Shown here: one piece after another, positions 51,928 to 60,266 of the stretch
How the letters are laid out: each line of letters starts with the position of its first letter
Numbering within the stretch: the first letter of the stretch is position 1
Source of the DNA: JANYJZ01 sp964523395
GTDB taxonomy: Bacteria > Bacteroidota > Ignavibacteria > UBA10030 > SZUA-254
Assembly (NCBI GenBank): GCA_964523395.1
Contig: CAZFXS010000002.1
Coordinates: 186,001 to 250,000, forward strand
DNA length: 64,000 nucleotides
Direction of reading: 5' to 3'
Translations under genes and position numbers: made by a program
The notes under the pieces: model-generated
What the model saw: the letters and a program-made list of their open reading frames with translations, nothing else
Told to the model about the DNA's origin: nothing
The model's database searches: none

Positions 51928-52485
51928 TCACACGATGGGGGTCGCGGCTTCCACGACAAGTTCTTCGCCTGCCTGAAGCGCGCGTTTATTGAGATCAATA
52001 AGATGGTGATACCGTTCCGGCAGAACATGCGTTAACGCACTTATAAGCGCAGACGTGCGGACAACCTGGCTAACGCTGAGAAATGCGCCGAGCAAAATCA
52101 TGTTTTTGACTTTTGTGTTTTTCAGTCTGATTGCTTCAATTTCCGCCGGCACAGGAACGATGGTAATGTCTGTACGTGACGGTGGCATGATGATGCTACT
52201 GCTGTCATATAATAAGAGTCCGCCGGGCTTTACCGCGCTCTCAAATTTATCTACCGACGGCTGGTTCAGGGCGATCACCGCGTCAAAGGAAGTGACAATC
52301 GGAGAACTGACCGGTTTTTCTGAAATGATAACAATGCAGTTTGCTGTTCCGCCGCGCATCTCCGGACCGTACGACGGCATCCAGGAAACCTCTTTGCCGT
52401 CGAGCATGCCGGCATACGCCAGTGTCATTCCAACTGAAAGCACACCCTGCCCGCCAAAGCCCGCGAAAAGAATTTCATGTGTCAT
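51928..52485 (-). CDS. korC: 2-oxoacid:ferredoxin oxidoreductase, gamma subunit
   Basis: 185 residues of the pyruvate/ketoisovalerate oxidoreductase catalytic domain: 'FAGFGGQGVLSVGMTLA', 'SYGPEMRGGTANC' and 'ALNQPS'. It completes the alpha-beta-gamma-delta set encoded here. It lies 59 bp after the beta gene, with an AT-rich repetitive stretch between. Confidence 0.93.
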   Translation of the reverse strand: MTHEILFAGFGGQGVLSVGMTLAYAGMLDGKEVSWMPSYGPEMRGGTANCIVIISEKPVSSPIVTSFDAVIALNQPSVDKFESAVKPGGLLLYDSSSIIMPPSRTDITIVPVPAEIEAIRLKNTKVKNMILLGAFLSVSQVVRTSALISALTHVLPERYHHLIDLNKRALQAGEELVVEAATPIV

Positions 52486-52544
52486 AATGATGTTCCTTAA
52501 AAGCTGTTATCCGTTATCTGTTATTGGTAATTCGTTAATGGTCA

Positions 52545-53360
52545 TTAATTTTTGGTAATTGGGATAGATGCTTTGGGCTCGACCGGTTTGCCGTCTACTT
52601 TCAGGTCGCCGAGAGGATACAGCGGAAACATGTTCTTCTCGAGCCACGCGTTTGCATCAAGCGGAGTCATTTTCCATCCCGAGGGACAATTCGAGACCAC
52701 CTCAATCAGGCAATATCCTTTTTTCTCTTTTTGATATCCCAACGCTTTTGCAACTGCTTTTTTAAACTGACGGACAGTTGTCGGTGTATGAACTGCCTGC
52801 CTCGTGACGTAATGCGTTCCGGGAAGCATCGCAATGAGATCGGTGATTTTAAACGGAAATCCCTGCGTCTCGGTATCACGGCCAGCAGGTGTGGTGCTTG
52901 TTTTCATGCCGAGGAGCGTTGTCGGCGCCATTTGTCCACCGGTCATTCCGTAAATCGCGTTATTGATGAAAACGACAAGAATATTTTCACCTCTGTTCGC
53001 GGCATGGATTGTTTCACTCGTTCCTATGGCGGCAAGATCACCGTCACCCTGATAGGAATACACAAACTTATCGGGAAGCATGCGTTTAATACCGGTCGCG
53101 ACTGCTGCCGCGCGGCCATGCGCCGCCTCCTGCATATCAACATTCATGTACTGATAGGCGAAAACCGCACACCCTACCGGCGCCACGCCGATAGTTTCAC
53201 TTTGGATTCCCATCTCCTGAATAACTTCCATCATGATTTTATGGACCACACCATGACTGCAGCCGGGACAATAATGCATTCTCGTATCGGTCAGCGTATC
53301 CGGTTTCTGCCACACGCATTCCATTCCATCCAGTTGTTGTTCGATGTTAGACATTGGCAT
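52545..53360 (-). CDS. korB: 2-oxoacid:ferredoxin oxidoreductase, TPP-binding beta subunit
   Basis: 271 residues. 'YCPGCSHGVVH' near the N-terminus and the thiamine diphosphate motif 'SYQGDGDLAAIGTSETIHAANRG...FINNAIYGMTGGQ' are complete. It decarboxylates the 2-oxoacid and passes electrons to ferredoxin. It overlaps the alpha gene by 14 bp. 2-oxoglutarate or branched 2-oxoacids are the likely substrates; sequence alone does not decide. Confidence 0.94.
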   Translation of the reverse strand: MPMSNIEQQLDGMECVWQKPDTLTDTRMHYCPGCSHGVVHKIMMEVIQEMGIQSETIGVAPVGCAVFAYQYMNVDMQEAAHGRAAAVATGIKRMLPDKFVYSYQGDGDLAAIGTSETIHAANRGENILVVFINNAIYGMTGGQMAPTTLLGMKTSTTPAGRDTETQGFPFKITDLIAMLPGTHYVTRQAVHTPTTVRQFKKAVAKALGYQKEKKGYCLIEVVSNCPSGWKMTPLDANAWLEKNMFPLYPLGDLKVDGKPVEPKASIPITKN

Positions 53361-54438
53361 GCTCCTCGATGTTGCTCACCGTTGTATATGTTCGTTCGAT
53401 TGCATGAAGGACTTCTTCCGGTGTCGGAATGACGCCGCCCATCCTTCCATAAAATTCAACAGGGATTTTCCCTTCCACCGCGAGACGGACGTCTTCGACC
53501 ATCTGACCTGAGTTCATTTCCACGACGAGGATTCCGTTCAATTGCTCACGCAATTGACGCAAAATCTCATCCGGATATGGAAACAGTGTCTGAGGACGCA
53601 GCAACCCCACACGCATTCCCTTGTGGCGCGCAAGTTCAACAGCGCGATGAGATATCCTTGCTGCCAGACCATAAGCGATAATAATAACTTCGGCGTCTTC
53701 AGCATGAATCAACTGATACCGGACTTCATTCTCACGGATTTTCTGATATTTTGCCTGAAGTTTACGGTTAATCTCTTCCATTTTTTCAGGCTGGATATGA
53801 AGGGACGTGATTATGTTTCGCTCGCGGCCAGAAGTTTTCCCGGTTGTAGCCCATGGCTTTACAGGTTCCCGGTCTTTAGGATCATACATTTTGAACTCAA
53901 TCCGTTCCATCATTTGCCCGAGCGCGCCATCGGCAAGAATCATTACCGGGTTGCGGTATTTGTCGGCAAGATCAAAACCATTAAACACCATGTCTGCCAT
54001 TTCCTGTACACTCGCGGGGGCAAGAACGATCAACCGGTAATCGCCATGACCGCCTCCTTTTGTCGCCTGGAAATAATCTCCCTGCGACGGCTGGATTGTT
54101 CCCAACCCCGGACCGCCTCTGTTCACGTTTACGACAAGGCAGGGAAGCTCCGCGCAGGCAATATAGGAAAGCCCTTCCTGCATCAGGCTGATACCAGGAC
54201 TCGAAGATGACGTCATCGCACGCGCTCCTGCGCCTGCCGCACCGTACACCATATTAATTGCCGCAAGCTCGCTTTCGACCTGCATTACCACCATTCCCCG
54301 TTTTCGTCCTTCATCGGCAAGATATTCAAGAATTTCGGATTGCGGAGTTATCGGATATCCGAAATACCCGCGGCATCCGGCGCGAATGGCTGCCTCCGCC
54401 AGGGCTTCATTGCCTTTCATCAGTTTCACATCGCTCAT
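53347..54438 (-). CDS. korA: 2-oxoacid:ferredoxin oxidoreductase, alpha subunit
   Basis: 363 residues of the KorA/VorB type: 'GCRGYFGYPITPQSEILEYL', 'VESELAAINMVYGAAGAGARA', 'TSSSSPGISLM' and 'NRGGPGLGTIQPSQGDY'. It binds CoA and pyrophosphate together with the beta subunit. It overlaps the ferredoxin-subunit gene by 4 bp. The layout is that of a 2-oxoglutarate or ketoisovalerate enzyme rather than pyruvate oxidoreductase, which is encoded separately as nifJ. Confidence 0.94.
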   Translation of the reverse strand: MSDVKLMKGNEALAEAAIRAGCRGYFGYPITPQSEILEYLADEGRKRGMVVMQVESELAAINMVYGAAGAGARAMTSSSSPGISLMQEGLSYIACAELPCLVVNVNRGGPGLGTIQPSQGDYFQATKGGGHGDYRLIVLAPASVQEMADMVFNGFDLADKYRNPVMILADGALGQMMERIEFKMYDPKDREPVKPWATTGKTSGRERNIITSLHIQPEKMEEINRKLQAKYQKIRENEVRYQLIHAEDAEVIIIAYGLAARISHRAVELARHKGMRVGLLRPQTLFPYPDEILRQLREQLNGILVVEMNSGQMVEDVRLAVEGKIPVEFYGRMGGVIPTPEEVLHAIERTYTTVSNIEEHANV

Positions 54439-54764
54439 ATTGATATCCCTCCATCCGGCACGTCACCGACTGTCAGAGCAATGTTGCGTTTAACATTGCT
54501 GACAACAGCAATAGGAATGCGTTCTGCCGCGGAGTCTTTTGATTTCTTCTTTGCGCGGTAGACGGTAATTACCGCGTCCGGACAGACAAGCGCGCAGTTC
54601 ACACAACCGGTGCAGTTGTCTTTTACCAGCACTGCGTAATGATATCCTTTCATGTTGACATCTTTCGACAACTCCAGGCTATCCTGCGGACACGCCTCAA
54701 CACAGAGGTCGCAACCCTTACACGTCTCGATAGCAATATCGACTGTACCCCGAATCGTGCTCAT
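54435..54764 (-). CDS. korD: 2-oxoacid:ferredoxin oxidoreductase, 2x[4Fe-4S] delta subunit
   Basis: 109 residues with two ferredoxin motifs, 'CKGCDLCVEACP' and 'CTGCVNCALVCP', carrying two [4Fe-4S] clusters. A C-terminal tail of about 35 residues is extra. It overlaps the upstream thioredoxin-like gene and the downstream alpha gene, 4 bp each. Confidence 0.94.
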   Translation of the reverse strand: MSTIRGTVDIAIETCKGCDLCVEACPQDSLELSKDVNMKGYHYAVLVKDNCTGCVNCALVCPDAVITVYRAKKKSKDSAAERIPIAVVSNVKRNIALTVGDVPDGGISI

Positions 54765-55039
54765 GCTGTTTCTCCTACATTATAGATTTCTGCATTTTCC
54801 GCCAGCTCTTCTTCAACCCAGGTCTGGACTTCAAAGATGCTCGGGATCCGGCCTTCCACTTTTTGTTTTTGCCGGACAATCACGGTTGGCGTATGCTTTA
54901 CGCTGATGGATTTCATTCCCTGAATGGTCGTGACCAATCGGATGGGGATATCGAGGTTCAGGTAACGAACTGCGGCGTTAACATTCGCGAACGCGCGGTC
55001 GGTTTTTTTACAAGGTAATCCGGCAACAATTATTTCCAT
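54761..55039 (-). CDS. Thioredoxin-fold protein with a single N-terminal cysteine
   Basis: About 92 residues from the ATG at 55039 (the longer frame starts with TTG). 'MEIIVAGLPCKKTDRAF' and 'HTPTVIVRQKQKVEGRIPS' fit the small thioredoxin_3-type fold, in which CxxC normally follows the first strand; here only one Cys (residue 10) remains. Coupled to korD by a 4 bp overlap, it may sense or modify the thiol state of the oxidoreductase. Role unknown. Confidence 0.68.
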   Translation of the reverse strand: MEIIVAGLPCKKTDRAFANVNAAVRYLNLDIPIRLVTTIQGMKSISVKHTPTVIVRQKQKVEGRIPSIFEVQTWVEEELAENAEIYNVGETA

Positions 55040-55069
55040 GGCGGTAGAATCTCCTGAGTTCAAATGGAA

Positions 55070-57373
55070 TTAGTTTATTTCAATGGAATCAAATACTTTT
55101 ACGCGTTGTGACGGTTTTACAGGCACCTCGCGCTGTGCTTCCACGACTGCCATCGCGGTCATATTAACAATATCATTCACATCATTACCCGGCACAATCA
55201 GGTAGACAGGTTTCTTGATGCCGAGAAGAATCGGCCCGATTGCCGTCGCGCCGCCAAGCTTCGCGAGAAGTTTGTACGCTATGTTTGCCGATGTGAGATC
55301 GGGACAAATCAAAACGTTTGCACCCTCCTTAAGATTGCTGAACGGATACAACTCGCTCAGCATATCGGGAGAGACCGCCGTATCTGCCTGCATTTCTCCT
55401 TCGATGATGAGTTTTGGCGCTTTCTGCTTAACAATTGCCGTTGCACGCTGTACTTTCTCAACAAACGGATGTTTCGTGCTTCCGAAGTTACTGAACGACA
55501 GCATCGCCACACGCGGTTCAATATTGAGTTGTTTGACTTTCTCCGCGGTGAGCAATGCGATTTCCGCAAGCTCTTCGGCAGTAGGATCGATGTTCACCGT
55601 TGCGTCGGCAATAAAGATTGTCTGATTCTTGAACACCATCATATATAATCCGGCAATGGTGCTGACGTTGTCCCGCGTTCCGATGATTTGCAGCGCCGGG
55701 CGGACTGTCTCCGGATAATTCTGTGTAAGGCCCGAAATCAATCCATCGGCATCACCCTTATCCACCATCATCATACCGAAAATGTTATGCGTGTTCATTT
55801 TCCGTTCGGCTTCCGCGCGTGTCAATCCTTTCCGCTGACGGTATTTATAATACGTTGTAGCATAATCATCAAGCTTCGGCGATTTGGATGGGTTGATAAC
55901 TTCGATGCCTTCCAGTGTCAGACCGAGGTCTTTACACCGTTGGGTAATGAGTGTCCGGCTGCCGAGCAGAATCGGCTTTGCGATATTCTCATCGACGATA
56001 ATGTGAGCAGCACGGAGAATTTTTTCTTCTTCGCCTTCGGGGAACACGATGCGTTTCGGTTCATGTTTTGCTTTATGGATAAAGAAGCGCATGACTTCAC
56101 GGGATTTTCCAAGTCTTGCTTCGAGGGAATCACGGTATGCTTCGAAATCCTGGATCGGTTTTCTTGCGACACCGGAGTCCATGGCGGCTTTCGCGACCGC
56201 GGCCGCTTCCCAGAGGAGAACACGTGTATCAAATGGTTTCGGAATAATGTATTCTCTGCTGAATTCTATACGTTTTCCGCCATAAGCCCGGATAACTGAA
56301 TCAGGGACATCTTCTTTTGTCAGATTTGCCAGTGCATGCGCGGCTGCAACTTTCATTTCATCGTTGATTTGTGTCGCGCGGACATCCAGCGCTCCGCGGA
56401 AGATGAACGGGAATCCAAGAACGTTATTCACCTGGTTAGGATAATCAGAACGGCCAGTCGCCATAATGACATCACTGCGTGCTTCCAGCGCGGCATCGTA
56501 TGTAATCTCGGGATCAGGGTTCGCCATCGCGAACACAATCGGATTATCTGCCATCGATCGCAGCATGTCTTTCGTGACAATATCTTTTGCGGAAACTCCG
56601 GCGAACACATCGGCGCCCTTCATGGCATCGGCGAGCGTCCGTGCTTCCGTATCAACAGCAAATTGTTCTTTGTATGGATTCATTCCTTCGGTGCGTCCTT
56701 TGTAGACAACACCTTTGGTATCGACAAGGAAAATGTTCTTGCGAAGAACGCCGAGGCGCTCATAGAACTTCGCGCACGCAATCCCGGCCGCACCTGCACC
56801 ACTGAAGACCACCTTGATATCCTGAATGCGCTTATTGACAAGCTGGAGCGCATTCAGTAAAGCCGCGCCGCTGATGATTGCCGTTCCATGCTGGTCATCA
56901 TGAAACACCGGAATGTTCATGGTTTTCTTCAGTGTTTCTTCTATATAGAAACATTCCGGTGCTTTGATGTCTTCCAGATTGATGCCGCCAAACGTTGGCT
57001 CGAGCATCTGAACTGCTTTAATGATTTCGTCGGGATTGTGAGAATTCAGTTCGATATCAAATACATCGATATCGGCAAATCGTTTAAAGAGAACTCCTTT
57101 ACCTTCCATAACCGGTTTACCGGCAAGCGCGCCGATGTCACCAAGGCCGAGAACGGCAGTACCATTGGAGATAACCGCGACAAGATTGCCTTTGGCAGTG
57201 TATAAGTACGCATCATCAGGGTTTGCGTGAATACTGTTACACGGTTCCGCTACTCCCGGCGTGTACGCCAGAGAGAGATCGCGTTGGGTGGCACACGGCT
57301 TGGATGAGATGACTTCTATTTTTCCCGGTTTACCCTGCGTGTGATATGCGAGAGCTTCTTCTTTTCGTATCAT
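55070..57373 (-). CDS. maeB: NADP-type malic enzyme fused to phosphotransacetylase domain
   Basis: 767 residues. The malic-enzyme half (about 1-430) has 'LAYTPGVAEPC', 'FHDDQHGTAI' and a Rossmann 'FSGAGAAGIA'. The C-terminal half (about 430-767) is phosphate acetyl/butyryltransferase-like, starting 'RIVFPEGEEEKILRAA'. It decarboxylates malate to pyruvate with NAD(P); in MaeB proteins the second domain is mostly regulatory. It starts 4 bp after the CoA-transferase stop. Confidence 0.95.
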   Translation of the reverse strand: MIRKEEALAYHTQGKPGKIEVISSKPCATQRDLSLAYTPGVAEPCNSIHANPDDAYLYTAKGNLVAVISNGTAVLGLGDIGALAGKPVMEGKGVLFKRFADIDVFDIELNSHNPDEIIKAVQMLEPTFGGINLEDIKAPECFYIEETLKKTMNIPVFHDDQHGTAIISGAALLNALQLVNKRIQDIKVVFSGAGAAGIACAKFYERLGVLRKNIFLVDTKGVVYKGRTEGMNPYKEQFAVDTEARTLADAMKGADVFAGVSAKDIVTKDMLRSMADNPIVFAMANPDPEITYDAALEARSDVIMATGRSDYPNQVNNVLGFPFIFRGALDVRATQINDEMKVAAAHALANLTKEDVPDSVIRAYGGKRIEFSREYIIPKPFDTRVLLWEAAAVAKAAMDSGVARKPIQDFEAYRDSLEARLGKSREVMRFFIHKAKHEPKRIVFPEGEEEKILRAAHIIVDENIAKPILLGSRTLITQRCKDLGLTLEGIEVINPSKSPKLDDYATTYYKYRQRKGLTRAEAERKMNTHNIFGMMMVDKGDADGLISGLTQNYPETVRPALQIIGTRDNVSTIAGLYMMVFKNQTIFIADATVNIDPTAEELAEIALLTAEKVKQLNIEPRVAMLSFSNFGSTKHPFVEKVQRATAIVKQKAPKLIIEGEMQADTAVSPDMLSELYPFSNLKEGANVLICPDLTSANIAYKLLAKLGGATAIGPILLGIKKPVYLIVPGNDVNDIVNMTAMAVVEAQREVPVKPSQRVKVFDSIEIN

Positions 57374-57377
57374 GATG

Positions 57378-58751
57378 TTAATGTCCTATCTCGATGAGAT
57401 CCGTATGTTCTTTCACATCATCGAATGAAAAAGAACGTGAGATGTATTTTTGATCATATGCGCGTTGTTCCAGTTCTTCCCTGAAATCGGGGTGGGCGAT
57501 TTCAATCAATGACCGGACACGCTCACGGATTGTCCTGCCGTAAAGATCTGCAACACCATATTCCGTAACGACATAATGCACATCGCCGCGGCTTGTTGTA
57601 ACTCCGGCACCGGGCGTTAACATAGCCGCGATACGCGAACAAGTTCCGTTCTTTGCCGTTGACGGAAGAGCAATGATCGGCTTCCCGCCTTTACTTCTGC
57701 CCGCGCCGCGGATAAAATCGAGCTGGCCGCCAAACCCGCTGTAAAACCTGGTACCGATAGAATCCGCGCACACCTGTCCGGTAAGATCCACTTCAATAGC
57801 AGAGTTAATCGCCACCATCTTATCGTTCTTCGCGATGATAAATGGATCGTTAACGTAGTGAGACGGGTGAAATTCTATAATGGGGTTATTATCAATAAAG
57901 TCGAACAGTAAACGGGTACCGAGAACAAACGAGGCGACAATCTTTCCGGGATGAAGGGTCTTTCGTTCATTTGTAATAATTCCCTCATCAATAAGCGTCA
58001 TCGCTCCGTCCGAAAACATTTCCGTGTGAATGCCGAGATGTTTTTTGCCGCGCAGGAACGGCATCACCGCATCAGGAATGCTTCCGATACCGATCTGCAG
58101 TGTTGACCCGTCATCAATCAGGTCGGCGATATTTTTTCCGATACGCTGAAAGACCTGTTGTTCATGCGGTGATACGTCTTTGCTCACCTGCGGGAGTTCT
58201 TTCAGTGGAACATTTGCTTCAACACAACTTGTTAATTTGTCAATATGAATAAAGCAATCTCCCAGCGTTCTGGGCATAAACGGATTTATCTGGGCTATAA
58301 TAACTTTTGCAACTTCTGTTGCAGGCTTGGTACATTCGACGCCGACGCCGAAACTGCAATAACCATGTTCATCGGGCGGCGAGACCTGGATAAGCGCAAC
58401 ATCGATGGGAAGAATTCCCCGGGAAAAAAGTCCAGGAATTTCCGATAAAAACACCGGTGTAAAATCAGCGCGGCTGTCATTTACCGCGTCGCGGACATTT
58501 TTCCCGATAAACAGCGCGTTATGACGAAAGTGCCCTTCCATCTCAGGCAACGAATACCTGCTTTTTCCTACAGCCATAAGGTGTAATACTTCAACATTTT
58601 CCAGCGTATCAGCGCGTGAACACATAGCATCGACAAGAACTTCCGGCATTGCACAGCCGGGATGAACATAGACTCTCTGACCTGACTGAATAACTTTTAC
58701 CGCTTCTTCTGCAGACCGTATTTTTGATTTATATCGTTTCATCCATTGCAT
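57378..58751 (-). CDS. Acetyl-CoA hydrolase/transferase-family CoA-transferase
   Basis: About 457 residues from the ATG at 58751 (GAGGAA 7 bp upstream); an ATG at 58766 is also open. The fold is that of 4-hydroxybutyrate/succinyl-CoA:acetate CoA-transferases: 'VYVHPGCAMPE', 'QIGIGSIPDAV', catalytic Glu in 'HTEMFSDG' and 'GFGGQLDFIRGA'. It moves CoA between acyl groups and acetate. Heading the operon with malic enzyme and the 2-oxoacid oxidoreductase suggests acetate or succinate exchange. Confidence 0.9.
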   Translation of the reverse strand: MQWMKRYKSKIRSAEEAVKVIQSGQRVYVHPGCAMPEVLVDAMCSRADTLENVEVLHLMAVGKSRYSLPEMEGHFRHNALFIGKNVRDAVNDSRADFTPVFLSEIPGLFSRGILPIDVALIQVSPPDEHGYCSFGVGVECTKPATEVAKVIIAQINPFMPRTLGDCFIHIDKLTSCVEANVPLKELPQVSKDVSPHEQQVFQRIGKNIADLIDDGSTLQIGIGSIPDAVMPFLRGKKHLGIHTEMFSDGAMTLIDEGIITNERKTLHPGKIVASFVLGTRLLFDFIDNNPIIEFHPSHYVNDPFIIAKNDKMVAINSAIEVDLTGQVCADSIGTRFYSGFGGQLDFIRGAGRSKGGKPIIALPSTAKNGTCSRIAAMLTPGAGVTTSRGDVHYVVTEYGVADLYGRTIRERVRSLIEIAHPDFREELEQRAYDQKYISRSFSFDDVKEHTDLIEIGH

Positions 58752-59067
58752 AGTCAAATTCCTCATTCGCTTTCATTTCAAGAGATATTTCTCAGTTATG
58801 CTTTAGTCCTTTTTTTTAGTTGGAATCTCAATTCCTGTGCCAATGAAAAATAGTCTCATTTATGAAATTTGGGCGGTTTTCGGCATAAACAAACTGATTA
58901 CTATCATATGTGATAAAGAGGCGCTCCCTAGTTTTCATTGTTGACACGTTATTAAAGAGGGAATCGCACCAATGTATCTGTTTACCCTGTTTCCGAAACG
59001 GTATGGGGTTTGCATAGTGGAAAACAAACAGGATTGATACTTACTCATTACACCAAAGGAAGATGAT
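58752..59067. other. Divergent intergenic region, no gene seen
   Basis: About 316 bp between the divergent CoA-transferase and OsmC genes. It is AT-rich and must hold both promoters; a TTGACA hexamer lies near 58941-58946 but no convincing -10 partner was found. AAAGGAAGA at 59055-59063 is the OsmC ribosome binding site. Confidence 0.5.
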
Positions 59068-59532
59068 ATGTCGATACATCATGCTGTTATCCGTCAGTTG
59101 AAGGGGATTACATTTGCGGGGAAATCCGACTCGAACCACTGGATTGTCATGGATGGCCCGGAAATTTTTGAAGGAAGCGAAGCCGGTTCAAGGCCGAAGG
59201 AACTTCTGCTGCTGGCACTCGGCGGGTGTAACGCAAGCAATATCATACCAATCCTGAAAAAGAAGCGCGCTCCCGTGGAAGGGTTTGAAATCAAAATAAA
59301 AGGAACCGTGCGGGAAGAACATCCGCAGGTATATACCGACATCCACCTTGAGTACATTTTCTATGGAGATGGAATAAACCCGGCGGATGTGGAACGCGCT
59401 ATTGAGCTTTCAACAACAAAATACTGTCCGATTTCCGCTATGCTCAAAGGAAACGTGAAGATTACAGATTCATACATCATACTTCCCTCAAAAAAAGCCG
59501 GAGTACCAGAGGGAGTTCTCATTGAACGTTAA
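59068..59532 (+). CDS. OsmC-family peroxiredoxin-like protein (copy 2)
   Basis: 154 residues, same length as the copy at 44354-44818 and clearly paralogous ('HW.VMDG', 'PKELLL.ALGGC', 'IPILKKKRA', 'STTKYC.ISAMLK'). Reactive Cys54 and Cys120 are present. It opens a plus-strand group with the rubrerythrin-like lipoprotein and nifJ, so it may protect oxygen-sensitive enzymes. Confidence 0.92.
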   Translation: MSIHHAVIRQLKGITFAGKSDSNHWIVMDGPEIFEGSEAGSRPKELLLLALGGCNASNIIPILKKKRAPVEGFEIKIKGTVREEHPQVYTDIHLEYIFYGDGINPADVERAIELSTTKYCPISAMLKGNVKITDSYIILPSKKAGVPEGVLIER

Positions 59533-59594
59533 CCGGTAATCGCACAGGAACAGTACAACAACAAATAAACACTGACAACGTTAGCGAGGTAATT

Positions 59595-60257
59595 ATGAAA
59601 CACAATTCCTTTATAACACAACTCCATTTTAGCGCTCTTATCTCAATTCCGTTTCTCGTCACGCTTGCATTGCTCGCTTTTATGTACGGCTGTTCATCGG
59701 AAAAGCCGAAACAACAGGAGCAGGTTGTAAAAGTGACAGTAGAAAACCTGCAGACTGCGTACGGCAAGGCAACAAAATACATCGATATGTATGTTAAATT
59801 CTCTGAAAAGGCTCAACAGGAAAAACTTCCGACTATTGCGAAGCTTTTCACTGCAGTATCTCATTCTGAAAAAATTCACGCAGATCTCCATGCCGCGCTG
59901 TTGCGCAAGCTTGGCGGCGAACCGAAACAGCCTCAGCCCGACCCCATACCTGTCGGCACAACGCTCCAGACCCTCAAGATGTCAGTGAGCATGGAAGACA
60001 TGGAGGTGGAGTCAATGTATGCCAATCTGATCCGGACAGCAGAAATGGAAAACATGCCCGATGCCGTTCAGCAGTTTACGTTCTGTAAAGAAGGCGATGC
60101 CAGGCATGTCGAGCTCCTGAAAGAAGTTCTGGATAAATCGGGCAAGATTGCAAAGGTTACATATTACGTTTGCCCGGGATGCGGATATATTTCGACTGCA
60201 CCAACGGAAGAATGCACCATCTGTAAAACAAAAAGCACATCATTCGAAAAAATATAA
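59595..60257 (+). CDS. Exported rubrerythrin-like lipoprotein
   Basis: 220 residues. The N-terminus is a lipoprotein signal ending 'LAFMYGC' (lipobox Cys33). A four-helix ferritin-like domain carries 'SHSEKIHADLH', 'EDMEVESMY', 'TAEMENMP' and 'EGDARHVELL', and a C-terminal rubredoxin has 'CPGCGY' and 'CTIC'. The first Glu ligand of classical rubrerythrin appears replaced ('AYGKATKY'), so the di-iron site may differ. Rubrerythrins reduce H2O2; a surface-anchored, exported form is unusual. nifJ follows 9 bp later. Confidence 0.85.
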   Translation: MKHNSFITQLHFSALISIPFLVTLALLAFMYGCSSEKPKQQEQVVKVTVENLQTAYGKATKYIDMYVKFSEKAQQEKLPTIAKLFTAVSHSEKIHADLHAALLRKLGGEPKQPQPDPIPVGTTLQTLKMSVSMEDMEVESMYANLIRTAEMENMPDAVQQFTFCKEGDARHVELLKEVLDKSGKIAKVTYYVCPGCGYISTAPTEECTICKTKSTSFEKI

Positions 60258-60266
60258 GATAGCCTC

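Noticed and set aside
52500..52550. AT-rich 'GTTATCCGTTATCTGTTATTGG' type stretch considered as a repeat array
   Set aside because: The units differ and are short; it looks like low-complexity sequence, not a CRISPR or regular tandem repeat.
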